Assembly (NCBI GenBank): GCA_900550135.1
Contig: URQO01000020.1
Coordinates: 1-29,557, forward strand
Length of the DNA: 29,557 bases
Source of the DNA: an uncultured Eubacterium sp.
Lineage (GTDB): Bacteria > Bacillota > Clostridia > Lachnospirales > Lachnospiraceae
Direction: 5' to 3'
The position numbers and the translations under genes are program-made. Below are positions 13,434 to 22,269 of this stretch, piece by piece. Position 1 is the first letter of the stretch. Each line of letters starts with the position of its first letter. The notes beneath the pieces are model-generated. The model worked only from the letters and a program-made list of their open reading frames with translations, searched no databases and was not told the origin of the DNA.

Positions 13434-16115
13434 TGTAATTTGACTCTTGTCACCAAGTTTGTCTACATCTTCTTTTGCAATTGTGTCTGTGTTTCCGTAT
13501 AAATCGCCATCAATGTAGATTTCTTTTACAGTATATTCTCCTGCATCCAAACCAAATGGATTCTGGTATGTTACTGTGATGTTTGCACCTCTAAACATAC
13601 ATGTGGCACTTGCCATTCCATTTGCAAACTGTTCTGCTAAAAGTTTTGGAGCAAGTTTTAATGCACCAAGTTCACCTTTAATTCCATACATTTCATTTAA
13701 TACTGTAAGAAGTAACCAGCTGGCTGCACCTGTTAAATAATGGTACATTCCCTGTCCTCTCTGGTTTACGTATTCAGGTACTCCAGGGTAAATGTTACTC
13801 TTGTGGTAATCTGCACAGTGCTTGTACAATGTGTTGATTACTTTGTATCCTTCCTTTGCAAATCCTCTGCTATATAATGCATTTGCATACATTACAGCCA
13901 TATGTGAGAATACTGCACCGTTTTCTTTATGACCGAAAGCAAATCCAAACAATCTACCCATATCTGTTTTTACTTCCTTGAAGTCTGTGTTAAGTCTGTA
14001 TCCGCCAATTGCTTCATCGTAAAGGTACTTGTCTGCAGCCTTTACAATTTCTTCAACCTGTTCATCTGTTGCGACACCAGACATAACTGTAAATACCTGA
14101 CCTGTAAGAATCATTCTTATTCCTGTTTCAAAGTCGCCTTCTACAGCCTTTCCACTGTTGTCATAGTATCCGTTAAACCATGATTTTCCTTCTTTATCTG
14201 AAGTCCATTCTGTATTTCTAATGTGTTCAGTAATCCAATTTGACATTTCTGTTAATTTATCAGCCAACCAATCACACTTAACTTCTGTCTTTTCTCCTGA
14301 AATAATGTGACCTACTTCATCGCAATATGCTTCAAGTAAAGCGTTCTTTTCTCCAATGCTGTCATATGTGCTACTGTCAGCCTCTAACAAAATTAAAAGT
14401 TCCTTTGCAATACTTACTGAATCTTTTCCTGTTTTGTTGCTGTAATCTTTTATGTCCTCAGCAAGATTTTTTAAGTTTCCTGCATACAATGCTGTAAATG
14501 CAACGCTTTCTCCACGCTCTTCTGCCATGTCTAAACCGTCATTCCAGTCTGCACCACGAAGTCTTATATGATTATGTTCTCCAACGTCATAGAATGATGT
14601 TAAGTGCTGAATAAGTAAATGTTCTAAAACAGTTCCCTGATATGGAAGTGCATCTTCTGTCATCTGCTTATTACCTCTTGTGTCGTTCCATCTGTCGTCA
14701 TGTTTTTCGCCACGGCAAATCTGTGCATCTTTAAAGTATGTATTTTCTTCTGTTAAAAATTCAATATCCCCTGTCTGCTGCATGTAAAGTCTTGTTGTAA
14801 GATAAGGCCATGCACCGTGATCCATCCAAACTCTTACGATATTGTTTCTATCTGCTATAAACTCACCTTGTTTTGAACCGATGATTGTTGCATTTGTTCC
14901 GTCAAATCTGACACCACCGAAGTTGTCAATAAGCATACCTCTTACTTTTTCAGGTTCCATAATCAAAAGAGCAAGGCAGTCCTGCCATAAATCTCTCCAA
15001 CCTCTTCCACCTTTTCCGTAATCATGGTGTGGTAAAAATGAACAACCGTAAATTCTTCTAAGCATTGGCTGAAAGTTTACCCAATGCATCCAGTTATCAA
15101 AATCTGGATCTGCTGAATTGTAGCTTACGTTTATTTTTTTCTGCCAAAATGCTTTTGTTTCTTCTAAATATTTGTCAAAATGCTTTTTAATTAAATATTT
15201 CTTGCTAAGTTCTGTGATTTCTGCCTCTGACTCACCATAACCTAATGCCACAATATATGTTCTAGTTTCTCCCGGCTGTAATGTGCAATCAGCAAATCTT
15301 ATTGCTGCCACAGTTTCATATCCGTCAACTTCTTCTCCTGCCTTATATGGTAATGGCTGATTTTTCACAACATAATATGGATTTTCGAAGTTTCCACCAC
15401 GTCCGATAAACTCTTCTGTAACAGGGCAAAAACTTACAGGTGATACCATTTCGCCATTTACTTCTTCTTTTGCCAAAGCTCCATAAAAAATTTTGTTTTT
15501 GTTGTGTCCTCTTTCGTCAAACGTAAGAGTTGGGTAAATCATTATTCCGTTTTTTACTGTAAACGTTCTATGAAGCAATGATGTTACATGTCTGTGATCT
15601 CTGATATTTGATGCTGAACGGGCATACATTGGAATTGCCACTGTTGATGTAATTGTCTGTGGCTGGTCTGATGTATTTGTAATTTCAACCTTTGTCAGTT
15701 CTACTTTTTCTTCTGTTTCAGGAACAAAACTTGTCATAATGGCTTTTAATCCCATTTCCTGTGACTGTCTTTCTACCTGATGCCACATAATTCCAGCTGT
15801 AAGTTTTACGTCCTCTTTGTCGTCTTCAAATAGTTTTGCCTGCTGTTTGCTTGAACGTCCTGTTACTGACCAGGCACCTTTTCCTTCAACATAAACCCAG
15901 AAGTTTCTAGATGATTTGTTGTTGTGTAAATTCTCGCTACTTACAGGTTCAAGTAAAAAAGTGTTTTGATCAAGTTTGATGTCACCACCTAAGTCAGGTG
16001 TAATTGCACTCATCATTCCTGCTTCGTTTGCCAATGGAAAATACATATAGCTTGTTAAATCAGGATTGTCCAGTGTAAATGTTCCTTTCTTGTCTAAATA
16101 CTTTAAATCGCTCAT
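13419..16115 (-). CDS. GH94 phosphorylase, probably laminaribiose phosphorylase
   Basis: 898 residues starting MSDLKYLDKK; GGGAG stands 5-6 bases upstream of ATG 16115. No signal peptide. The N-terminal beta-sandwich (about 1-300) is followed by an (alpha/alpha)6 barrel with GGRGWRDLWQD (369-379), HGAWPYLTTRLY (433-444) and RGADWNDGLDM (520-530), the GH94 active-site motif with the candidate catalytic Asp (D523). GH94 enzymes split beta-linked disaccharides with phosphate to glucose-1-phosphate and a sugar. Cellobiose phosphorylases are usually near 810 residues, whereas laminaribiose phosphorylase of Paenibacillus is near 910, so the length and the adjacent GH161, GH16 and GH17 genes favour laminaribiose. 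Cellobiose or another beta-glucobiose remains possible. The enzyme would finish the cytoplasmic breakdown begun by GH161. Confidence 0.9.
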   Translation of the reverse strand: MSDLKYLDKKGTFTLDNPDLTSYMYFPLANEAGMMSAITPDLGGDIKLDQNTFLLEPVSSENLHNNKSSRNFWVYVEGKGAWSVTGRSSKQQAKLFEDDKEDVKLTAGIMWHQVERQSQEMGLKAIMTSFVPETEEKVELTKVEITNTSDQPQTITSTVAIPMYARSASNIRDHRHVTSLLHRTFTVKNGIMIYPTLTFDERGHNKNKIFYGALAKEEVNGEMVSPVSFCPVTEEFIGRGGNFENPYYVVKNQPLPYKAGEEVDGYETVAAIRFADCTLQPGETRTYIVALGYGESEAEITELSKKYLIKKHFDKYLEETKAFWQKKINVSYNSADPDFDNWMHWVNFQPMLRRIYGCSFLPHHDYGKGGRGWRDLWQDCLALLIMEPEKVRGMLIDNFGGVRFDGTNATIIGSKQGEFIADRNNIVRVWMDHGAWPYLTTRLYMQQTGDIEFLTEENTYFKDAQICRGEKHDDRWNDTRGNKQMTEDALPYQGTVLEHLLIQHLTSFYDVGEHNHIRLRGADWNDGLDMAEERGESVAFTALYAGNLKNLAEDIKDYSNKTGKDSVSIAKELLILLEADSSTYDSIGEKNALLEAYCDEVGHIISGEKTEVKCDWLADKLTEMSNWITEHIRNTEWTSDKEGKSWFNGYYDNSGKAVEGDFETGIRMILTGQVFTVMSGVATDEQVEEIVKAADKYLYDEAIGGYRLNTDFKEVKTDMGRLFGFAFGHKENGAVFSHMAVMYANALYSRGFAKEGYKVINTLYKHCADYHKSNIYPGVPEYVNQRGQGMYHYLTGAASWLLLTVLNEMYGIKGELGALKLAPKLLAEQFANGMASATCMFRGANITVTYQNPFGLDAGEYTVKEIYIDGDLYGNTDTIAKEDVDKLGDKSQITAILG

Positions 16116-16425
16116 ATTACTCCCTTTCCTTTGTTAAATATAATTTATATAAATATGTGTTTAAATGTGTAATATTTTCTATTGTCATTGTTTTCGTAAA
16201 ATCACTTAAGCATATATTTCTACAAACTATAATTTAAATTCTTTTAATCCGTTTTATTGTGTACTCCCAAGGTATTTCAACTATACTAACATTTTAGAAT
16301 TTGCAAAGAAGTGTTATTAACATATTTATGTTTGAAGCTGTTTTTATGTTAATATATCTGTTAAAAACCATCTTTTTACTATTTAGCAGGCATTTTATAG
16401 AATCGTTTTTATTTTTTATAAATAA
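16116..16425 (-). promoter_or_regulatory. GH161-GH94 intergenic leader without a clear promoter
   Basis: This AT-rich 310-base stretch holds no gene I can support. Weak minus-strand promoter-like pairs occur (TTTGCA with TATAGT near 16305-16280), none convincing. CATTGTTTTCGTAAAATCA (16186-16204) has loose dyad symmetry around CG and could be a LacI-family operator, but I found no second copy upstream of the other genes. Confidence 0.25.
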
Positions 16426-16541
16426 AAAATGCTGTGAATCCTATAGAAAAATTACATTTATATTATTTATAAATGTCACCCCGGATGAGAACTTTTCTGT
16501 TCCCATCCGTAGTGCATTTCTATAAAAATTTATAGCATTTT
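16426..16541 (-). terminator. Four-stem branched structure ending in a T run after GH161
   Basis: Closing stem AAAATGCT (16426-16433) with AGCATTTT (16534-16541); second stem TATAGAAA (16442-16449) with TTTCTATA (16517-16524); hairpin ACATTTATA/TATAAATGT (16454-16476); hairpin CGGATGAGAAC/GTTCCCATCCG (16482-16509, one mismatch). On the minus strand the closing stem ends in AGCATTTTTTATTT, so it can terminate. It begins 2 bases after the GH161 stop codon. The branching is more elaborate than an ordinary terminator, so a regulatory RNA is possible. Confidence 0.6.
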
Positions 16542-16543
16542 AA

Positions 16544-19500
16544 CTATTCAAAGTAAACTGTAATAGCATTAACTTTTCCATCTCTGACAGCTTCTGCCAT
16601 TTCGCCTACAATCTTTCCTTCTGTTGCTACAGTTTCACCGTTTATTTCAACTTTTGAAACCTTAGCTGCATCGTCACCATATGTGTTCTTTCCTGTGTTG
16701 TTTACATATGTAACATCACAAGTTGAAAGAAGTCTGAATGTAACTTTGCCTTCATCAAACAACCAGTTTGCAAGCTTTGGATTGAAGTTAAGTACTAACT
16801 GTCCATCTTCGTATGTAAATACTTTTCCACCCATCATCATTTCAATCCACATTGAAATCATTTCTGTTGTAGAACCTGAAAGTCTTGCAACAAATCCTCT
16901 ACCATGAATATCTTCATTTGGATTTGCACTTGATGCAAGGAATGATGAATTTTCAAGTGTACTTCTTCCATACATATTTGGATCAAGGAATGGTATAAGT
17001 GCTCTTGTAATTGTGTCGTAATATTCATCATATAAACCTGCTTTAATCATAGCAAGAATGTATTTGTATTCCATGTGTAAAAATACGTTTTCTCTTTCCT
17101 GCCATCCTGGTGTAAATGCACGGCAACGTCCATTTTCCATTGAGCATTCTTCAATAGATGCTGATGTTTTGTACATTGCAAGTTTCTTATCATAAAGGTC
17201 TGTTTCTTTAACCTTTTTGTACATGTCTTTTGCTGTTTTGGTATCAACGTATCCCATCATACGGGCTGGTCCTTCAAGGAAATATGGCAATGGAACTGCC
17301 TTAAATTCCTTAACCTTTGCCTTCTGAAGTCCATAATGGCTGATAACAGGTGCTCCATTTTCATCTACTACCGGCTCAAAGTCAACTGCTTCATGAGTAA
17401 TATATGTAGGCACAAGTCCGTTACCCATTTCTACAGCCTTTTCAATACCTTTTTCAATTTTAGCTTCAAATGCATTAAATACTTCTACAATATGAGCCTT
17501 TGAAACTGCAACTTCTTCACCACTAAAGTAAAGCTTAACTGTTTCTCTGTAATTTTCTCTAATTGTTGCAACCTTGTCCCAATACTGGAAGTCATTAATT
17601 GTTCCATTATTGTATTCATCAAGTGCAGCCTTAACATCATCTAAGTATTTTGCAATTTCTGTAGGCATTGCTACTTTGCCTTCTCCATCAAAGTTGTTAA
17701 CGATGAAGTTTACTAATCTCTTTAATTCAAATGTTTCAGGTGTTCCTGAACCAAACAATCCAGGAAGTCCGTTCATGGCATCATTCCAGCCTGGCTTTCC
17801 ACCTTCCATTTCCACACCAATACCATCAACGTCAAGCTGTGCGAATTTGCTAAGTGCTAAAATCACCATCTTAACAGCCAATGATGTGAAATATGTTTTT
17901 TCGTCTTTTGTCTTTAACCAGTTTGTTGCCCACTTGTTAAATCCCGGACGAGCCAACTTTTCTTCGTCTTCAACTTCCATACCATACTGACGTACAGCAC
18001 CTTTTTTGTTGATAACGTATTTTTCGTCTCTTGGAACTACGAAAGCAACACTGTCATAGAACTTGTATGTTTTGTCTTCAAATAATAACTCGCTAATCTT
18101 GTCCGGGAATATGCTTAAGTAGTTGTCTACTAAATCCATATTGTAATCCCAGTGATCACTCCAATATCCTTCACCAAATCCGGCTTCAATATTCTGGTCA
18201 CAATCATTTAAGATATTTGCAATAAAATCACCATCATCGATTTTTACTTTCAAACCAAGTTTTGCAATTGTATTTGAAATCTGTCCCGGTGTAAACTTAC
18301 CTGCAACAATTTTTTCAATTGCTGATGCATCACCTTCAATGTTTTCTTTTACATATGCATTAACTTCGTCTTCTTTTCCTTCAATTACATTAAACAAACT
18401 TGGACGTACTTCCAATGGATTGTATCCGTCAGCCTGTACCAAACTAAAGAATGTCTTTACATTGAACTCTCCAACATCTTTATTGAAAAATACATCATTT
18501 CTTCTGTTCTGTGAAACATCACGGAAGTTACCATTACCCTGTGAATAATATTCAGCAGCAATTGAAAAGAAGTTGTAATCTCTTTCAGGATCTCCGTGTT
18601 TTCTACTAAATAAATGAATAATTGATTTATTTCCATCTTTGTTAAGAACATATGGATAACCACCACGAAGGAAGTTGTCTAAATAGCACTGTTCAATATA
18701 CTGATCAAACTTTCCTGCTGCTGTATGTGTCTTAACATCTGATGTAAAGCTGTCTGCCAATTCTTCTGCCTCTACAAACTTATCAGCAATATAATTAGGC
18801 TTTGTGAATGTATCAATTTTGCTGTTAATCTGTTCTTCTGAACCTGCAAATCCCATCATTGTATCAAATGAGAATGTTTCGCCTGCACCAATTGTTTCCT
18901 TAAATGGAGTAAATCCACATGGAACCTTATTTGCAAAGCACTGTTCTTTTGCCAATACATTATCTACTCCACCATCAATAAATCTAACAGGTGTCATAAG
19001 TGATAAATCATATCCAAATACTGTATCAACATCATAGATTACATCCTGTAACTTTCCGTCTTTAATTGTAAGATAGTAATATCCACCTTCAACGTCTGAT
19101 ACTTCTGCAGAGTCTTTTGTTGAAGCTCTTAATGTGTAATAAGGAACCTTATTGTCAATGTTCTTAATATATGCCCAGCTCTTAAATAAGTTAGACATTT
19201 CTTTAAATTCACCATTTGAAATTCCGTATGTAATAATCTTTGGAAGACCATCAATTATTTCAACGTCTTTTGCCTTGTCAGAAATGTTCTTTACAGATAC
19301 CTGTCTGATTAATGCTCCAATACTTTCATTTGGCAAAATAAAGTAATTTACTGTTACTTCAATTCCATATTTTTCGTTTGTTTCAATAATCTTGAAACTA
19401 TTCTTGTTCATTCTAATCTGACGTTTTGCTTCTTTTTCATATTTGAAAAATGGCTCATAATATTCACCGTCAATTTTTAAGAATGTTCTAAATCCTTTTA

Positions 19501-19723
19501 CTGTTGTGTTTTCAAATGCTGTATTAGCTGAATTAAATTCCATAATGGCATTGCCTTTATTGTCAATACCAAAACTATTCATTCCCTGACCTCTGTTTGT
19601 GTAAAATGTCCACATTGGGATACCCTTTACTCCTGCAAGTCCAGGTAAAAAGCTTGAAAAAGCCGGCATTTTATCGTAATCATCAATTACAAATGTCTTT
19701 CCTTCAAGTCTATATTTCTCCAT
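16544..19723 (-). CDS. GH161-type beta-1,3-glucan phosphorylase
   Basis: The start is set at ATG 19723 (MEKYRLEGKT) because AAAGGAG stands 7 bases upstream; this gives 1059 residues. An upstream in-frame ATG at 19753 would overlap the lacI end. No signal peptide. It has an N-terminal beta-sandwich region, then FSRKHGDPERDYNFFSIAAE (372-391), QGNGNFRDVSQNRR (395-408), GFGEGYWSDHWDYN (515-528) and GGKPGWNDAMNGLPGLFGSG (641-660), the last corresponding to the DWND region of GH94. The length and these motifs fit the giant phosphorylases of GH161 (and the related GH149), which remove single glucose units from beta-1,3-glucans as glucose-1-phosphate. GH161 is the Gram-positive family. It follows lacI by 11 bases, so the two are co-transcribed. 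Its disaccharide product would pass to the GH94 encoded next. Confidence 0.85.
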   Translation of the reverse strand: MEKYRLEGKTFVIDDYDKMPAFSSFLPGLAGVKGIPMWTFYTNRGQGMNSFGIDNKGNAIMEFNSANTAFENTTVKGFRTFLKIDGEYYEPFFKYEKEAKRQIRMNKNSFKIIETNEKYGIEVTVNYFILPNESIGALIRQVSVKNISDKAKDVEIIDGLPKIITYGISNGEFKEMSNLFKSWAYIKNIDNKVPYYTLRASTKDSAEVSDVEGGYYYLTIKDGKLQDVIYDVDTVFGYDLSLMTPVRFIDGGVDNVLAKEQCFANKVPCGFTPFKETIGAGETFSFDTMMGFAGSEEQINSKIDTFTKPNYIADKFVEAEELADSFTSDVKTHTAAGKFDQYIEQCYLDNFLRGGYPYVLNKDGNKSIIHLFSRKHGDPERDYNFFSIAAEYYSQGNGNFRDVSQNRRNDVFFNKDVGEFNVKTFFSLVQADGYNPLEVRPSLFNVIEGKEDEVNAYVKENIEGDASAIEKIVAGKFTPGQISNTIAKLGLKVKIDDGDFIANILNDCDQNIEAGFGEGYWSDHWDYNMDLVDNYLSIFPDKISELLFEDKTYKFYDSVAFVVPRDEKYVINKKGAVRQYGMEVEDEEKLARPGFNKWATNWLKTKDEKTYFTSLAVKMVILALSKFAQLDVDGIGVEMEGGKPGWNDAMNGLPGLFGSGTPETFELKRLVNFIVNNFDGEGKVAMPTEIAKYLDDVKAALDEYNNGTINDFQYWDKVATIRENYRETVKLYFSGEEVAVSKAHIVEVFNAFEAKIEKGIEKAVEMGNGLVPTYITHEAVDFEPVVDENGAPVISHYGLQKAKVKEFKAVPLPYFLEGPARMMGYVDTKTAKDMYKKVKETDLYDKKLAMYKTSASIEECSMENGRCRAFTPGWQERENVFLHMEYKYILAMIKAGLYDEYYDTITRALIPFLDPNMYGRSTLENSSFLASSANPNEDIHGRGFVARLSGSTTEMISMWIEMMMGGKVFTYEDGQLVLNFNPKLANWLFDEGKVTFRLLSTCDVTYVNNTGKNTYGDDAAKVSKVEINGETVATEGKIVGEMAEAVRDGKVNAITVYFE

Positions 19724-19734
19724 AATAATCTCCT

Positions 19735-20733
19735 TTATTTGCGTTTTCCACATGAGCTTCTGTATACCATCTTTGGTGACAATTTTGTTACTGTTCCACT
19801 CTTATCACCATCATCATTTAATAATCTAAATAACTCATTTGCGCTTGCACTACCCATCTCTGTAATTGGGCTGTGTACTGTTGTAAGTGGTACTCCATAA
19901 TAACCACTGATTGTACTGTCATCGTATCCGATAACACTGACCTGCTCCGGTACTTTTATATCGACATCCTGTAATGCCCTTATGCAGCCCCATGCCATTT
20001 CGTCATTGGCACAAAACATTGCATCAGGCAACTTTATTCCACTTGATAGAACTGATCTCATTTCACTATATGCAAGGGATTCTTCATAATATCCACGAAG
20101 TACAATATCTTCATCTATAGGAAGATTATTTTTCTGCATCATCTCTACATATCCCTGATAACGATGCTGATCATCTCCTGTATCATTTCCGTGCATATAG
20201 CCTATTCTCTTGTGTCCTAATTTTATTAAGTAATCAACTGCCATAGATGCACCTAACTTGTCATCTACCAACACACCTGATATATTTTTTCCCTTACTGT
20301 TTCTGTCAATAAATACCATTGGAATATTTACAGTTGCGATTCTTTTTACATAATCCCCTGTTAAATCTTCATGATATATAATTGCTCCTGCTACACCTGA
20401 CGCTATAATCATACGATATATTTCATCCGGTGAATTGTCATTACTTACATAAATATTTAGTAAATAATTATTCAACTTACACTGTAAGTGAATAGCCTGT
20501 GTTAATACCTTATAGAAATCACCCTGTAGGCTTGTTAAAAAGAGGCCTATTGTATTTTTTCTATTAGATTTAAGTAATTTTGCATTCATATTAGGTATAT
20601 AATGAAGTTTTTCTACTGCATCTAACACTTTTTGTTTTGTCTCTTCACTTACAATATCTGCATTGTTGAATACATTTGATACTGTTGAAATTGCTACCCC
20701 TGCTTCTCGGGCAACATCTTTTATTGTAACCAT
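19735..20733 (-). CDS. LacI-family transcriptional regulator of the glucan locus
   Basis: The start is set at ATG 20733 (MVTIKDVAREAGVAISTVSN) because GGGAGG lies 8 bases upstream and the LacI helix-turn-helix begins there; 332 residues. An N-terminal DNA-binding domain (1-60, with the hinge near YIPNMNAKLLKSNRKNTIGL) is followed by a periplasmic-binding-protein-like effector domain with VFIDRNS, GVLVDDKLGASMAVDYLIKL, GHKRIGYMHG, PDAMFCANDEMAWG and VSVIGYDDS. The likely ligand is a beta-1,3-gluco-oligosaccharide or derived sugar phosphate, inferred from its position between GH16 and GH161. It probably represses the surrounding genes. Its operator was not identified. Confidence 0.93.
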   Translation of the reverse strand: MVTIKDVAREAGVAISTVSNVFNNADIVSEETKQKVLDAVEKLHYIPNMNAKLLKSNRKNTIGLFLTSLQGDFYKVLTQAIHLQCKLNNYLLNIYVSNDNSPDEIYRMIIASGVAGAIIYHEDLTGDYVKRIATVNIPMVFIDRNSKGKNISGVLVDDKLGASMAVDYLIKLGHKRIGYMHGNDTGDDQHRYQGYVEMMQKNNLPIDEDIVLRGYYEESLAYSEMRSVLSSGIKLPDAMFCANDEMAWGCIRALQDVDIKVPEQVSVIGYDDSTISGYYGVPLTTVHSPITEMGSASANELFRLLNDDGDKSGTVTKLSPKMVYRSSCGKRK

Positions 20734-20769
20734 ACAATAACCTCCCTTAGTTATCCAAAAGTGTTTTAC

Positions 20770-20795
20770 CACAACCGGCATTACAGCCGGTTGTG
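20770..20795. other. Perfect 10-bp stem-loop between GH16 and lacI
   Basis: CACAACCGGC (20770-20779), six bases, GCCGGTTGTG (20786-20795). It lies 15 bases after the GH16 stop and about 37 bases before the lacI start. No T run follows on the minus strand, so it is more likely an mRNA-processing or stability hairpin, or an operator dyad, than a terminator. ACAACCGG also occurs in the inverted-repeat core at 13397-13404. Confidence 0.6.
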
Positions 20796-20810
20796 TAATT
20801 AACTTAAAAT

Positions 20811-22205
20811 TTACTGATATACTCTAACGTAATCTACATACATATAATCCTGATAAATTTGATTTACGCCACCATCTGCATATGTCTTTGTACCAATCTT
20901 TGTCCAATAGTCAGGTCCTACATCTCCACCGAGAACTCCACCGATTGCACAGTTGATAATTAAGTAGAATGGCTTGTTAAATGGCCAGATTTTATTGTTT
21001 GCATATGCATTTCCTGATGAAACATATTTTGTTGGATTATATGTCCATGTAACGTTTCCATCAATTGTAAATGTAATCTCTTTTTTGGTCCATACAATAC
21101 CATATGTATGATACTCACTTGTTGCTGTATTTACAGTAGTATCTCCATGTTTGTTTCCTGAACTTGTTGGCATTCCATTAAATTTTGAATTATGAATTGA
21201 CTGTGGAATAAGTGTTTTAGATCTCTGCATTGTTGTTTCTAAAACATCAATTTCACCACAACTTGGCCATTTACCATAGTTTTCATCGTTTCCTAACATC
21301 CAACAAGCTGCCCATGTACCTTTTCCTTTTGGTAACTTTGCTCTAAATTCAACCTTACCGTAAGTCATGCTATACATTCCTTTTGTCCAAAGTTTTGTAG
21401 AATAACACTGAAGATTTGGTTTTACTCCCTGAATAGTTTTCTTTCTAGGGTTCCATTCCATCTGTGGCTTAATAACAAGTGAACCATCTTTTACTTCACA
21501 ATACTGTGGCTGATAATTCTGAAGTTCCCGATTTCCAAAACCATTCTGTCCGGTTGCTCCATTAGTATTCCACTTTGTTGAATCAAGTGCTGTTCCATTA
21601 AATTCGTCATTCCAAACTAATTTACGAACTTTGTCTGATACAACATTTGAATAACTTGCACTTGTGTATGTTTTTCTACCTACTTTTGCGTAAGCCTTAA
21701 CCTTAAAATAATATGTCTTTCCTAATGTAAGTTTGTTAATTGTTGTTTTATTTGTATTTCCAACCTTAACAGACTTAAATCCGCTTTTGCTACTTGTTGA
21801 ATAATATACATTGTATCCTGACACATTTTTTAATTTTTCCCATGATACCTGTATACCATTGTCAGTTGTATTTTTTGCCTGAAGTGCTGTTACCTTTCCA
21901 GGAACAACTTTTACAGTTACAACTTTTTTACTTTTCTTAACTTTTACTGTAATCTTACAAACTCCCGGTTTCTTTGCTGTAACCTTTCCTTTTTTTGTAA
22001 CCTTTGCTATCTTTGTGTTGCTTGATTTAAATTTAGCACCTTTTTGTTTTACTTTAATTGTACTTTTTTTACCTACAACTAAAGTAATGTTTTTCTTTGA
22101 TTTAAGAGTAACTTTTGCTTCCGCTTCTGTGTTACTGATTGTAATAGTAGTTGCTATCATAGCCACTGCCAACACTACTGCTGTAACTTTTTTAAATAAT
22201 TTCAT
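20811..22205 (-). CDS. Secreted GH16 endo-beta-1,3-glucanase with Ig-like and FN3 domains
   Basis: 464 residues starting MKLFKKVTAV; AAAGGG stands 9 bases upstream. Order: signal peptide (1-30); lysine-rich bacterial Ig-like (BIG2) domain (31-101, with NITLVVGKKSTI and KVTAKKPGVCKITVKV); FN3 domain (103-190); GH16 catalytic domain (about 194-464) from LVWNDEFNGT to DYMYVDYVRVYQ. The catalytic motif is GEIDVLE with E318 as nucleophile and E323 as acid/base. In this family such a motif with WAACWMLG and an FGNRELQNY segment fits laminarinase-type enzymes. It is positioned after the ABC permease genes and before lacI, so it should be the locus's own secreted depolymerase. The basic Ig/FN3 front may keep it at the wall. 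No LPXTG or dockerin. Confidence 0.92.
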   Translation of the reverse strand: MKLFKKVTAVVLAVAMIATTITISNTEAEAKVTLKSKKNITLVVGKKSTIKVKQKGAKFKSSNTKIAKVTKKGKVTAKKPGVCKITVKVKKSKKVVTVKVVPGKVTALQAKNTTDNGIQVSWEKLKNVSGYNVYYSTSSKSGFKSVKVGNTNKTTINKLTLGKTYYFKVKAYAKVGRKTYTSASYSNVVSDKVRKLVWNDEFNGTALDSTKWNTNGATGQNGFGNRELQNYQPQYCEVKDGSLVIKPQMEWNPRKKTIQGVKPNLQCYSTKLWTKGMYSMTYGKVEFRAKLPKGKGTWAACWMLGNDENYGKWPSCGEIDVLETTMQRSKTLIPQSIHNSKFNGMPTSSGNKHGDTTVNTATSEYHTYGIVWTKKEITFTIDGNVTWTYNPTKYVSSGNAYANNKIWPFNKPFYLIINCAIGGVLGGDVGPDYWTKIGTKTYADGGVNQIYQDYMYVDYVRVYQ

Positions 22206-22229
22206 ATGTTTGCCCTTTCGTTATTTTTG

Positions 22230-22265
22230 TTAGAATGCAGACACTGTTTTGCATCTGCATTCTAA
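22230..22265. other. 12-bp stem-loop between permease and GH16 genes
   Basis: TTAGAATGCAGA (22230-22241), 12 bases, TCTGCATTCTAA (22254-22265), 4 bases after the permease stop and 24 before the GH16 start. Reading on the minus strand it is followed by CAAAAATAACG, not by T. This suggests an mRNA-processing or stability structure that separates transporter and enzyme expression. Confidence 0.6.
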
Positions 22266-22269
22266 AATT

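Noticed and set aside
16186..16204. LacI operator upstream of GH94
   Set aside because: Dyad symmetry is poor and I found no matching site before GH16, lacI or the permease genes, so it is listed only as part of a low-confidence leader.
16301..16525. Plus-strand 74-codon open frame
   Set aside because: It overlaps the branched structure after GH161, has no RBS and looks like AT-rich noise.
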